Assembly: GCF_006539505.1 (NCBI RefSeq)
Contig: NZ_BJND01000047.1
Span: 1-64,000, forward strand
Reading direction: 5' to 3'
Source of the DNA: Streptomyces spinoverrucosus
GTDB lineage: Bacteria > Actinomycetota > Actinomycetes > Streptomycetales > Streptomycetaceae
Length of the DNA stretch: 64,000 nt
The translations under genes were made by a program, and so were the position numbers. The notes beneath the pieces are model-generated. The model had not been told where the DNA came from. It saw only the letters and a list, made by a program, of their open reading frames with translations, and did no database searches. Below, piece by piece: positions 51,912 to 62,233 of the stretch; the first letter of the stretch is position 1, and every line of letters starts with the position of its first letter.

Positions 51912-53380
51912 ACAAGCCCCTGCGCCGGATCGCGATCTTCTGCGGCCTGCTCGTGCTGACGCTGCTGATCCGCGACAACTGGCTCCAGTACGTCCGGGCG
52001 GACGAGCTGGCCACCGACACCAACAACCGCCGCGTCGCCATCGAGCGGTACGCCACCCCGCGCGGCGACATCATCGTCGACGGCAAGGCCATCACCGGCT
52101 CCAAACAGGCCGCCAGCGGCGACTTCGAGTACGTCCGCACCTACAAGGACGGCCCCATGTGGGCGCCCGTCACCGGATACGCCTCCCAGGCCTTCGGCAC
52201 CAACCAGCTGGAGAACCTGGAGGACGGCATCCTCACCGGCAACGACGACCGGCTGTTCTTCCGCAACACCCTCGACATGCTCACCGGCAAGAAGAAGGCG
52301 GGCGGCAACGTCGTCACCACCCTCAACGCGGCCGCGCAGAAGGCGGCGTACGAGGGCCTGGCCAAGCGCGGCAAGGGCGCCGTGGTGGCCCTCGACCCGG
52401 AGACCGGCGCGATCCTCGCGCTGGCCTCCTACCCGTCGTACGACCCCTCGACGATCGCCGGATACTCCGACGACGACCAGAAGGCCTGGAACAAGCTCCA
52501 GAAGAAGGCCAACCCCAACGACCCGATGCTCAACCGGGCGCTGCGCGAGACCTACCCGCCGGGCTCGACCTTCAAGGTCGTCACCGCCGCGGCGGCCCTG
52601 GAGCACGGCCTGTACACCGACGCGGACTCGCCCACCAAGACGCCACTGCCGTGGACCATGCCCGGCACCACCACCGAGCTGAAGAACGAGGGGACCATCC
52701 CCTGCAAGAACGCCACCCTCAGGGTCGCCCTGCAGTGGTCCTGCAACACCGTCTTCGGCAAGGTCGGCTCCGACCTCGGCAACGACAAGATGCTGGAGAC
52801 GGCGAAGCAGTTCGGCTTCGCCGAGGAACAGTTCACGCCGGTCCGCGCCAACGCGTCCGTGTTCTCGGACGACATGGCCCCCTCCGAGGTGGCGCTGTCC
52901 TCGATCGGCCAGTTCAACACCGCCGCGACCCCGCTGCAGATGGCCATGGTCGCCTCCGCGGTCGCCAACGACGGCACGCTCATGAAGCCGTACATGGTCG
53001 ACAAGCTCCAGGCGTCCAACGTCGACACCATCGAGCAGACCGAACCCGAGGAGCTCAGCAAGCCGCTGTCCTCGGACAACGCCCAGATCCTGCAGTCGAT
53101 GATGGAAACGGTCGTCGACAAGGGCACGGGAACCAACGCGAAGATCGTCGGCGTCACCGTGGGCGGTAAGACCGGTACCGCCCAGCACGGCGTCGACAAC
53201 AGCGAGAAGCCGTACGCGTGGTTCATCTCCTACGCCAAGCTCGACGACGGCAGCTCGCCGGTCGCCGTGGCCGTGGTCGTCGAGGACGAGGAAGCGGACC
53301 GCGGCGACATCTCCGGCGGCGGCCTCGCGGCGCCCATCGCGAAGAGCGTGATGGAGGCGGTCATCGAGAGCAAGAAGTGA
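51908..53380 (+). CDS. pbpA: Class B penicillin-binding protein (transpeptidase), 490 aa
   Basis: Cross-linking transpeptidase anchored by one N-terminal helix (IAIFCGLLVLTLLIRDNWL). The dimerisation/pedestal domain contains ATPRGDIIVDGKAI. The catalytic domain has STFK in PPGSTFKVVTAAAALEHG, SCN in ALQWSCNTVFGKV and KTGTA in GGKTGTAQHG, the three penicillin-binding motifs in order. It pairs with the RodA-type polymerase encoded just upstream. ATG at 51908 overlaps the rodA stop by 4 bp. Confidence 0.94.
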   Translation: MNKPLRRIAIFCGLLVLTLLIRDNWLQYVRADELATDTNNRRVAIERYATPRGDIIVDGKAITGSKQAASGDFEYVRTYKDGPMWAPVTGYASQAFGTNQLENLEDGILTGNDDRLFFRNTLDMLTGKKKAGGNVVTTLNAAAQKAAYEGLAKRGKGAVVALDPETGAILALASYPSYDPSTIAGYSDDDQKAWNKLQKKANPNDPMLNRALRETYPPGSTFKVVTAAAALEHGLYTDADSPTKTPLPWTMPGTTTELKNEGTIPCKNATLRVALQWSCNTVFGKVGSDLGNDKMLETAKQFGFAEEQFTPVRANASVFSDDMAPSEVALSSIGQFNTAATPLQMAMVASAVANDGTLMKPYMVDKLQASNVDTIEQTEPEELSKPLSSDNAQILQSMMETVVDKGTGTNAKIVGVTVGGKTGTAQHGVDNSEKPYAWFISYAKLDDGSSPVAVAVVVEDEEADRGDISGGGLAAPIAKSVMEAVIESKK

Positions 53381-53551
53381 GAGCCCCGTCACGTCGTCTT
53401 CACATCGACGCACGTTGCGATACCGGTCCTGTATCGGCTGACGGGCTTGGCCAGGTCACACATTGCGAGCCGGGTACGGTAGGCCCGGACGGCAGTCTCC
53501 GGCCGCACGACATGCCGGCCGGGACCGACGGAGAGGGCTGGTAGGTAGCTT

Positions 53552-55555
<2,004 letters not shown>

Positions 55556-55578
55556 CCGCCCTACACCGCACGAGTGAC

Positions 55579-55615
55579 TGAGCCCCGGCTCCCCTCTCAG
55601 GGTGCCGGGGCTCTC
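55579..55615 (+). terminator. Rho-independent terminator after pknB
   Basis: Stem AGCCCCGGC (55581-55589) with GCCGGGGCT (55604-55612), a 14-nt loop, followed by CTCTC. It ends the fhaA-pknB operon. Confidence 0.75.
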
Positions 55616-55665
55616 TCATGCCGCAGCACCACAACCGGGCCCCACAGCAAGCAGAAGGGCAGAAC

Positions 55666-56155
55666 GTGATCAACGAATCGGCGCTGCTGGAGTCGAAGAC
55701 CCTGCGCGACAGCGTGCTGGACCGCACCGACGTACTCGACAGGGTGAAGGCGCTGTCGCTACTGCCGGACGGGATGCATGTGACGACGGCGAGACGAACT
55801 GACGGCCAGCAAGTACCGCGCATTGACAGGTACAGAACTGACCTCCTTCAAGGAGGTCAGTGGGATTCAGTCACGCTCCCGGTCCCTCGCGCGTACACAG
55901 CCTGTGGAAAACCCAGCCCCCACTGACCCCACAGACGTCGTATCTCTCGACGACCGCATCGACCAGCGCATCGCCCACGTCCTCGGCAAGACGGTCGTGC
56001 CGATGTTCAACGCCCTGATCGAAACGTCGGGCGAGCACCGCAGGGAGCTGATCGCGCTCCGCGCAGGCGTCCAGCGCATCGAGCAACGGCTCCACCAGCA
56101 CCACGCCCGGCTGAAGCGGCTCGAAGGAGTACGGGACGACCACCGCCACCGCTGA
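55666..56155 (+). pseudogene. Eroded DNA-binding-type gene with internal deletions
   Basis: Frame 1 from GTG 55666 reads INESALLESKTLRDSVLDRT, DVLDRVKALSLLPDGMHVTT and is then lost. A second frame resumes at 55790 with RDELTASKYRALTGTELTSF, KEVSGIQSRSRSLA, then runs straight into RTQPVENPAPTDPTDVVSLD and a helical C-terminus (IDQRIAHVLGKTVVPMFNAL, ELIALRAGVQRIEQRLHQHH). From memory this is a common Streptomyces family in which a winged helix lies between MHVTT and RDEL and a further helical block after SLA; both are absent here, the first with a frame change. The C-terminal part alone (ATG 55823) could still be translated. Family memory is unverified. Confidence 0.6.
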
Positions 56156-56186
56156 AGGTCCTGGAGTAGGCATGGCCTGACGCAAA

Positions 56187-56227
56187 GAGGCCCGAAGTCG
56201 CAAGAGAAGGTTGCGGCTTCGGGCCTC
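56187..56227. terminator. Bidirectional terminator
   Basis: A 17-bp stem (gaggcccgaagtcgcaa with ttgcggcttcgggcctc, one G-U) with a 7-nt loop between the eroded gene and the converging sortase gene. Confidence 0.85.
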
Positions 56228-56270
56228 CGCCATGTTAGGTGACTGCCCCTCCTAAAGAGGGCCAGTTAGC

Positions 56271-57020
56271 TCACCGCAACTCCTCCGGCACCGTCCGCTC
56301 CCCATCCACCTTCTCCACCCGCTCCAACTCCCCCCACACCACATACCGATACCGGCTGGTGAACACCGGCGTGCACGTCGTCAGCGTGATGTACTTGCCG
56401 GCCTTCTTCTTGCCGGACTCCTTGGGGATCGCGTCGAGGACCTTGACGTTGTACTTCGAGGTCTCGGGAAGGACGGCGTAGACCTTGTAGACGTACCACT
56501 TGTCCTTCGTCTCGAAGACGATCGGGTCGCCCTTCTTCAGCTTGTGGATGTCGTGGAACTTCGCGCCGTGGCCGTCGCGGTGGGCCGCGAGCGAGAAGTT
56601 GCCGTCCTTGCCGCTGGTGGGGAGCGTCGCCTTGACGGGGTCGGTGTAGTAGCCGGCGACGCCGTCGTTGAGGAGCTCCGTCGACGTGCCCTTCTTGATC
56701 AGGATCTCGTCCTTGTTCATCGCGGGCACATGCAGGAAGCCGATGCCGTCCTTGGTGTCCAGCGCGCCGGGACCGGAGGACTCCGAAGTGGCCCAGTTGT
56801 CACGGACCTTGTCGCCCTCCTGGTCCGCCTTGCGGTCGGCGAGGACGTTCGTCCACCACAGCGAGTAGACGACGAACAGGCCGAGGACGAGGCCCGCGGT
56901 GATGAGGAGTTCACCGAAGACACTGACCGCCATGGCGATCGGGCCGGGTCCGCGGCGCCGTGGCTCGGGCGCCTCGGGGGCGGCGTCGGTGTGCTCTTCA
57001 CGATCGGTGGTCGCTGCCAC
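56271..57020 (-). CDS. srtE2: Class E sortase, 249 aa
   Basis: Membrane transpeptidase that anchors LAxTG proteins (chaplins in S. coelicolor) to peptidoglycan. Basic cytoplasmic N-terminus, one transmembrane helix (FGELLITAGLVLGLFVVYSL, about 35-55), then the sortase barrel with catalytic His in FSLAAHRDGHG, Cys in YITLTTCTPVF and Arg in SRYRYVVWG. Position next to pknB and order match SrtE2 of S. coelicolor. GTG at 57020 has AAGGGCAG upstream and lies 13 nt after the next sortase stop. Confidence 0.88.
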   Translation of the reverse strand: MAATTDREEHTDAAPEAPEPRRRGPGPIAMAVSVFGELLITAGLVLGLFVVYSLWWTNVLADRKADQEGDKVRDNWATSESSGPGALDTKDGIGFLHVPAMNKDEILIKKGTSTELLNDGVAGYYTDPVKATLPTSGKDGNFSLAAHRDGHGAKFHDIHKLKKGDPIVFETKDKWYVYKVYAVLPETSKYNVKVLDAIPKESGKKKAGKYITLTTCTPVFTSRYRYVVWGELERVEKVDGERTVPEELR

Positions 57021-57033
57021 GTGTCATCTGCCC

Positions 57034-58197
57034 TTAACTGACGAGCGCATCCGGCTTGCCCTTGCTGCGCGGCCGTTCCTCGACCATCTTGCCCCAGACG
57101 ATCATCCGGTACTTGCTGGTGAACTCCGGCGTGCACGTCGTCAGGGTGATGTACCGGCCGGGCTCGGTGAACCCCGACCCCTTGGGGATCGGGTTGAGGA
57201 CGCCCACGTTGCTCGGCGAGGTCACCGGCAGAATCGACGCCATGTCGTAGACGTAGTACATGTCCTGCGTCTCGACGACGATCGGATCGCCGGGCTGAAG
57301 CCTGTTGATGTACCGGAACGGCTCGCCGTGCGTGTTGCGGTGACCGGCGAGCCCGAAGTTGCCGGTCTTGGCGTCGGGCATCGCCGTCTTCAGCGCGCCC
57401 TCGGCGTAGTGACCGACCATGCCCCGGTCGAGCACCTTGTCGTTGCTGATGCCCTCGGCGATCGGCACGACCACGTCCAGCTTCGGGATGTGCAGCAACG
57501 CGAAGCCCTGCCCGGGCTGGAAGGCGCCGGGGTTGCGCTTGCCACTCGCCCAGTCGTTCTGGAGCTGGCTGGCCTCATTGCCGGCCTGCGCGTGCGCCCG
57601 CACGTTCGTCCACCACAGCTGGTAGGTGACGAAGAGGAGCATCAGCACGCCGGTGGTGATGAACACCTCGCCGATCAGCCGACTGGCGACGACCGCGGGG
57701 CTGGGCTTGCGGGCCCGTGCGAGCCGACGGGCCTCGACACGGGAGAGCGGACGGCGCTGGTCGTCGTCCTTCGACGGCTCGGCGGGCGGACCGGCGTGTG
57801 CACCATGGTCTCCGTGGCCCACGTGGCCCGCATGGCGCCGGTGGCGGCGCTTGGCGGCCTTTCTGCGGGCCGCACGGCCACCCGGGGTGGTCCCGGTGGC
57901 TCCATTGCCTGTTGTGGCCTCTGTGGCCCTTGTGGTCCCTGCGGTTCCTGTGCCTGCCGCGGCCCCCGCTGCCAGTGACTCACCCGGCGGAGCCGGAACC
58001 CGCAGGGCCATCGTCTCCTCGTCCACCGGGCCCCCGCCCAGCGGCGCCTCGCCCACCGCCGCGTCGTACGCCTGCTGCCCGTACCACTCCCCGAGCGCAT
58101 CCGGCACCTCGTACGGCTGCCCGTACGAGGTGCCCTGGTCGCCGGCGTCGCCGTACCCGGCCGCGCCGGACTCGCGCTCGGGGCGCAGCGCGGTCAC
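57034..58197 (-). CDS. srtE1: Class E sortase with long N-terminal extension, 387 aa
   Basis: Second chaplin-type sortase. About 160 residues of Gly/Ala/Thr- and His/Lys-rich cytoplasmic sequence (KAAKRRHRRHAGHVGHGDHG) precede the single transmembrane helix (LIGEVFITTGVLMLLFVTYQ). The catalytic barrel shows His in FGLAGHRNTHG, Cys in YITLTTCTPEF and Arg in SKYRMIVWG. GTG at 58197 overlaps the trpG stop by 4 bp (GTGA), so sortases and trpG share a transcript. The His-rich tail is unusual for a sortase. Confidence 0.88.
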   Translation of the reverse strand: MTALRPERESGAAGYGDAGDQGTSYGQPYEVPDALGEWYGQQAYDAAVGEAPLGGGPVDEETMALRVPAPPGESLAAGAAAGTGTAGTTRATEATTGNGATGTTPGGRAARRKAAKRRHRRHAGHVGHGDHGAHAGPPAEPSKDDDQRRPLSRVEARRLARARKPSPAVVASRLIGEVFITTGVLMLLFVTYQLWWTNVRAHAQAGNEASQLQNDWASGKRNPGAFQPGQGFALLHIPKLDVVVPIAEGISNDKVLDRGMVGHYAEGALKTAMPDAKTGNFGLAGHRNTHGEPFRYINRLQPGDPIVVETQDMYYVYDMASILPVTSPSNVGVLNPIPKGSGFTEPGRYITLTTCTPEFTSKYRMIVWGKMVEERPRSKGKPDALVS

Positions 58198-58832
58198 GCC
58201 GTGGCCCTGCCCACCACCGGGGCGAGCCCCGCCGACCTCGCCACCGCACCCTCGTCGCCGCACTCCACCAGCCAGTTGGCCAGCATCCGATGACCGTGCT
58301 CGGTCAGCACCGACTCGGGATGGAACTGCACGCCTTCGACCGGGAGTTCGCGGTGCCGCAGGCCCATGATGATGCCGTCGTGCGTGCGCGCTGTGACCTC
58401 CAGCTCGGCCGGCACGGTGGGCGGCTCGGCAGCCAGGGAATGGTAGCGGGTCGCCGTGAACGGCGAGGGCAGGCCCGCGAAGACGCCCTTGCCCTCGTGC
58501 TCGACCAGCGAGGTCTTGCCGTGCAGCAGCTCCGGCGCACGGTCCACGACACCGCCGTACGCCACCTGCATCGACTGCATGCCCAGGCAGACCCCGAAGA
58601 CGGGCACCCCGGTGGCGGCGCAGTGCCGGACCATGTCGATACAGACGCCGGCCTGCTCGGGCGCACCGGGGCCGGGCGACAGCAGCACGCCGTCGAAACC
58701 GTCGTTGGCATGCGCGGTCGAGACCTCGTCGTTGCGCAGGACCTCGCACTCGGCGCCCAGCTGATACAGGTACTGGACCAGGTTGAAGACGAAACTGTCG
58801 TAGTTGTCGACGACGAGAATGCGCGCGCTCAC
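58194..58832 (-). CDS. trpG: Glutamine amidotransferase, TrpG/PabA type, 212 aa
   Basis: Class I glutaminase that feeds ammonia to anthranilate or aminodeoxychorismate synthase. Motifs: ILVVDNYDSFVFNLVQYL, LSPGPGAPEQAGVC, nucleophile Cys in VFGVCLGMQSM, and the His-Glu dyad in VQFHPESVLTEHG. No TrpE/PabB gene is nearby, so the partner is encoded elsewhere. Presence in this cluster is conserved from Mycobacterium to Streptomyces. GTG at 58832 overlaps the small membrane gene stop (GTGA). Confidence 0.92.
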   Translation of the reverse strand: MSARILVVDNYDSFVFNLVQYLYQLGAECEVLRNDEVSTAHANDGFDGVLLSPGPGAPEQAGVCIDMVRHCAATGVPVFGVCLGMQSMQVAYGGVVDRAPELLHGKTSLVEHEGKGVFAGLPSPFTATRYHSLAAEPPTVPAELEVTARTHDGIIMGLRHRELPVEGVQFHPESVLTEHGHRMLANWLVECGDEGAVARSAGLAPVVGRATA

Positions 58833-58990
58833 TGGTTGTCCACCGTCACATCGTTGAAGGGCAGCAGCGGTTCGGCCCATGGGAAGACGTACTGGAACAG
58901 GACGTAGACCACGGCCAGGATCAGTACCAGTGAGATCAGCGCCTTGACCCACGCGTTCCCCGGCAGATGCCGCCAGATCCAGCCGTACAT
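58829..58990 (-). CDS. Tiny single-pass membrane protein, 53 aa
   Basis: Starts MYGWIWRHLPGNAWVKAL and has one membrane helix (LISLVLILAVVYVLFQYVF), then a short extracellular tail ending DVTVDNQ. ATG at 58990 has GAAGGGACGG just upstream; an in-frame upstream ATG at 59017 lacks one. It overlaps trpG by 4 bp. Family unknown to me; the tight coupling to trpG and the sortases suggests it is a real gene. Confidence 0.75.
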   Translation of the reverse strand: MYGWIWRHLPGNAWVKALISLVLILAVVYVLFQYVFPWAEPLLPFNDVTVDNQ

Positions 58991-59044
58991 GCCGTCCCTT
59001 CCGTCGCACCACGGCACCAGAAACTCACGCCGTACTGCACCAGA

Positions 59045-59737
59045 CTAACGGCGCAGGGCGGCTGGTTTCCCGGCCTCCACCGGCTGTGTGGAATCCAGAT
59101 GCGCCCAGACGATGAGGCGGTGGCTGTGCCCCCACTCCGGTTCGCAGGTGGTCAGGGTCAGATAACGGCCCGCACGCGTGTACCCGGACTTACGTGGCAG
59201 CGGGTCGATCACCTCGACGTCCGTCGGCACGGTTTTGTACGGCCCCTTGTCGATCCGGTACGTGAACCAGGTCGTCCCGTCCGTCAACACCACCGCATCA
59301 CCGGGCCGCAACCGCGGGAAATCCTTGAAGGGATCGCCGTACGTACGCCGGTGCCCGGCGACGGAGAAGTTGCCCTGCTGCCCCAGCTGCGCGGTACCGG
59401 AATAGTGGCCGAGGCCCTTCTTCAGAGTGCCGGTGTCGGTGCCCTCGAGGACGGGCTTGTTCCACGTGAAACCAAGACGCGGGATATACATGATCGCGAA
59501 GGGCTTGCCGTTCTCGTACGGCGGCGGCTTCGGGGGCGCGACCGAGGCACCCGGGTCCGCGGTACCCGTCGGGCGCACGCCACCCTGGGCCCACTGCTCC
59601 TGGAGCCGGTCGATCTGGTCGCCCATGACGGAGTCGGCCTGCACGCCCGTCCAGAACAGCACGTAGACGACGAAAAGCACGATCACGGTGCCGACGGTGA
59701 TGCACAGTTCGCTGACGGTCCTGACGACTAAGCGCAC
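59045..59737 (-). CDS. Third class E sortase, 230 aa
   Basis: One N-terminal transmembrane helix (SELCITVGTVIVLFVVYVLF), a Pro-rich stalk (VAPPKPPPYENG) and a sortase barrel with catalytic His in FSVAGHRRTYG, Cys in YLTLTTCEPEW and Arg in SHRLIVWAH. It is more divergent than the two sortases downstream. GTG at 59737 has AGGAG about 7 nt upstream and lies 21 nt after the DUF881 stop. A near-parS sequence is embedded in it (59458-59473). Confidence 0.87.
   Translation of the reverse strand: MRLVVRTVSELCITVGTVIVLFVVYVLFWTGVQADSVMGDQIDRLQEQWAQGGVRPTGTADPGASVAPPKPPPYENGKPFAIMYIPRLGFTWNKPVLEGTDTGTLKKGLGHYSGTAQLGQQGNFSVAGHRRTYGDPFKDFPRLRPGDAVVLTDGTTWFTYRIDKGPYKTVPTDVEVIDPLPRKSGYTRAGRYLTLTTCEPEWGHSHRLIVWAHLDSTQPVEAGKPAALRR
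59458..59473. promoter_or_regulatory. Degenerate parS-like sequence
   Basis: TGTTCCACGTGAAACC differs from the parS core GTTTCACGTGAAAC at one position. It lies inside the third sortase gene, so coding constraint may explain it. Confidence 0.4.
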
Positions 59738-59758
59738 CGGCGGCTCCTGAGAAGGCGC

Positions 59759-60538
59759 TCACTCCACGGGCTGGGCGTACCGCAGATCCACTGTGCCCGA
59801 GTAACCGGGCAGAGTCACCGTCCCGTCCTCCTCGACTTTCCAACCGAGCCCGTACACATTGACGTACACCATGTAGTTCTGGATCGCCGGAGACGCGGTC
59901 AGCGCCTGCTGGAGCTTCTCGGGATCACCAACCGCCGTGATCTTGTACGGCGGTGAGTAGACACGGCCCTGAAGGATCAGCGTGTTGCCGACGCAGCGCA
60001 CGGCGCTGGTGGAGATCAACCGCTGGTCCATGACCTTGATTCCCTGGGCCCCACCCTGCCAGAGGGCGTTCACCACGGCCTGGAGGTCCTGCTGGTGGAT
60101 GACCAGGTAGTCGGGCTGGGGCTCGGGGTACCCGGGGAGCTTGGCGGTGGCGTTCGGCGGGGCGTCGTCGAGAGTCACCGTGATCGCCTCGCCGGTGACC
60201 TTCTGGGTGCCGGCCTTCTTCTCCAGTGCGGCGAGCTTGTCGTCCTCCGCCTTGGTGCTGCCGTCGTCCCGCTCGGCCAGCGACTCGACGTCCTCACGCA
60301 GGGCCGCGTTGGCCTCGTCCAGCTCGCCGTTGCTGCGGCTGCGCTCGTGGATCAGGTCCGAGAGCTTCAGCAAGGAGTCGTCCGTACGGATATTGGTGCC
60401 TTTGGCCGTATGGAAACTGGTGACGAAAATGAGACCCGCGAGAGCGAAGACGGCCACCGTGAGCAGCCGCACGGGCCGGAAGGCCCACCGGCGGCCGGCA
60501 CTGGATCCCGCCCCGGGGGAGTCGGCAGAATTGCTCAA
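59759..60538 (-). CDS. DUF881 family membrane protein, 259 aa
   Basis: Conserved neighbour of crgA and trpG in actinobacteria (like Rv0012). Transmembrane helix near residues 22-40 (LLTVAVFALAGLIFVTSF), then a coiled-coil stretch (ANAALREDVESLAERDDGST) and the extracellular DUF881 domain (VIHQQDLQAVVNALWQGGAQ, AVRCVGNTLILQGRVYSPPY). The role is unproven; the layout resembles YlxW-like division-site proteins. TTG at 60538 has AAGGAG about 11 nt upstream. It faces the divergent crgA gene. Confidence 0.87.
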   Translation of the reverse strand: MSNSADSPGAGSSAGRRWAFRPVRLLTVAVFALAGLIFVTSFHTAKGTNIRTDDSLLKLSDLIHERSRSNGELDEANAALREDVESLAERDDGSTKAEDDKLAALEKKAGTQKVTGEAITVTLDDAPPNATAKLPGYPEPQPDYLVIHQQDLQAVVNALWQGGAQGIKVMDQRLISTSAVRCVGNTLILQGRVYSPPYKITAVGDPEKLQQALTASPAIQNYMVYVNVYGLGWKVEEDGTVTLPGYSGTVDLRYAQPVE

Positions 60539-60679
60539 CGTACCCTTATCTCCTTCGGCGCCACGGAAGCACTACGCTAACGGACGCCCGGGGGAGCGCT
60601 CAGTGTCCCCTTGTACGCTGCCCCGAGCCCGACCCAGTTCCCTGCGCGGCCACGCAGCGCATCGACAGGAGAGACCCTC

Positions 60680-60934
60680 GTGCCGAAGTCACGTATCCGC
60701 AAGAAGGCCGACTACACGCCGCCGCCGTCGAAGCAGGCGACCAGCATCAAGCTGACCAACCGCGCCTGGGTCGCACCGGTCATGCTCGCCCTCTTCCTGA
60801 TCGGTCTGGCCTGGATCGTCGTGTTTTACGTGACCAACAGTTCGCTGCCCATCGAATCCCTGGGCAACTGGAACATCGTGGTCGGCTTCGGCTTCATCGC
60901 GGCCGGGTTCGGCGTCTCCACGCAGTGGAAGTAG
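60680..60934 (+). CDS. crgA: Cell division regulator CrgA, 84 aa
   Basis: Small membrane protein that in Streptomyces inhibits FtsZ ring formation and coordinates growth with septation. Basic N-terminus (PKSRIRKKADYTPPP), helix 1 (VAPVMLALFLIGLAWIVVFY) and helix 2 (WNIVVGFGFIAAGFGVSTQW) with the conserved NW between them. GTG at 60680 has AGGAGAG 6 nt upstream. Exact family length. Confidence 0.93.
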   Translation: MPKSRIRKKADYTPPPSKQATSIKLTNRAWVAPVMLALFLIGLAWIVVFYVTNSSLPIESLGNWNIVVGFGFIAAGFGVSTQWK

Positions 60935-61235
60935 CCGGCCGAACGGCAAGCCACCGGGCGGTGAACCGAGTTCTGCCCATGGCTGTCCGCTGAGTTATCC
61001 ACAGCCTGGTCCAATTTCCACACCTGACCTGGGGAAAAGACTACGATCTGTGGATAACCCATCGAGCGTTGACGCCGATACGACCGTCACAAGAACCCTC
61101 GATACCTTGTTCGCCCCCTGTCTGACCAGCGGAAACGTGGGTCGATGACAGGGGGCACATGCGTTCCCGCACAGCGTGCACAAGATCCGCCACACGCTGT
61201 GGACAACTCACGAGCTCAGTGGATAACCCCTCGGC
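60935..61235. other. Convergent gap with a cluster of four DnaA-box-like 9-mers
   Basis: 301 nt between two converging stops and no gene. It contains TTATCCACA (60995-61003, plus), TTATCCACA (61049-61057, minus), TTGTCCACA (61198-61206, minus) and TTATCCACT (61218-61226, minus). The third equals the Streptomyces DnaA consensus. There is no terminator hairpin that I can see. Confidence 0.65.
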
Positions 61236-62123
61236 TCAGCTGAGCTGGGCCGTTCGCAGCAGCGTCACACCGACTACCACGGCCAGCATCAGCGCACAGA
61301 CGCCGTACTGCACCAGGGCGCGTCGCTCGCGCGGGGCGTGCACCATGGCGTAGCCGATCACCAGGCCGCCGACGAGGCCGCCGATGTGGGCTTGCCAGGA
61401 GATGTTGAACCCCGGGTTGAAGGTGAAGATCAGGTTGATCACCAGCAGGGCGATGACCGGCCGCATGTCGTAGTTGAGCCGGCGCATGAGGACGGCTGTC
61501 GCGCCGAACAGTCCGAAGATCGCGCCGGAGGCGCCGAGGGTGGCGGTGGTCGGCGGCGTCAGCAGATAGGCCAGTGCGCTGCCCGCCAGACCGGAGATGA
61601 GATAGAGCGCCAGGTAGCGGGCTCGGCCGAGGGCCGCTTCCAGGGGGCCGCCGAGCCACCACAGGCTCAGCATGTTGAAGCCGATGTGCCAGATCGCCTC
61701 GTGCGTGAACATCGAGGTGACGAGGCGGTACCACTCGCCCTCCGCCACCCCTTCCGTCGGCCCCCAGGGCGCCGGCGGCCACCCGCCGATCAACACCAGG
61801 TCGCTCAGCACCGACGGGCGGATCTGGACCAGGAGGAACACCGCGAGGTTGAGCCCGACCAGGATCTTGGTGAGCAGCCGGGGGTCGGCGGTGACCGTGC
61901 CGCCCGCGATGGTGCGGGGGCGTGAGGCGGTCGGTGCGTGGCCGGTGCCGACGGCGCCGCGGACGCATTCGGGGCACTGGAAGCCGACGGAGGCGCTGAC
62001 CATGCATTCGGGGCAGATCGGGCGCTCGCAGCGGGTGCAGCGCACGCCGGTCTCGCGGCCGGGGTGGCGATAGCAGACGGGCGCGCTCTGCGCGTCCTGG
62101 TGACTGCCCTGCGCCTGGTCCAT
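61236..62123 (-). CDS. Rhomboid intramembrane serine protease with zinc-finger start, 295 aa
   Basis: The N-terminal B-box-like zinc finger has paired Cys/His (CYRHPGRETGVRCTRCERPI, CPECMVSASVGFQCPEC, residues 17-55). Six to seven membrane helices follow. The catalytic Ser is in TLGASGAIFGLFG, the catalytic His in SWQAHIGGLVGG, and the HExxxHIxxNM element is HEAIWHIGFNM. Substrates are unknown. ATG at 62123. Position between crgA and ppiA is conserved in the order. Confidence 0.92.
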   Translation of the reverse strand: MDQAQGSHQDAQSAPVCYRHPGRETGVRCTRCERPICPECMVSASVGFQCPECVRGAVGTGHAPTASRPRTIAGGTVTADPRLLTKILVGLNLAVFLLVQIRPSVLSDLVLIGGWPPAPWGPTEGVAEGEWYRLVTSMFTHEAIWHIGFNMLSLWWLGGPLEAALGRARYLALYLISGLAGSALAYLLTPPTTATLGASGAIFGLFGATAVLMRRLNYDMRPVIALLVINLIFTFNPGFNISWQAHIGGLVGGLVIGYAMVHAPRERRALVQYGVCALMLAVVVGVTLLRTAQLS

Positions 62124-62151
62124 GCGGTCCCCTCAGTCGTCGTGGTACTCC

Positions 62152-62187
62152 AACGCCCCGCTCATCTTTACGGACGAGCGGGGCGTT
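62152..62187 (-). terminator. Rho-independent terminator of ppiA
   Basis: AACGCCCCGCTC (62152-62163) pairs perfectly with GAGCGGGGCGTT (62176-62187), with a 12-nt loop. It lies after ppiA and before the rhomboid gene, both on the minus strand. Confidence 0.88.
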
Positions 62188-62233
62188 TGGTTCCCACGGG
62201 GAGGTCTCGGACCCCGCTTGGGGCTTGCGGGGC

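Noticed and set aside
60935..61235. oriC itself
   Set aside because: Only four DnaA-like boxes and no dnaA or dnaN next to it; Streptomyces oriC has many more boxes and lies between those genes.
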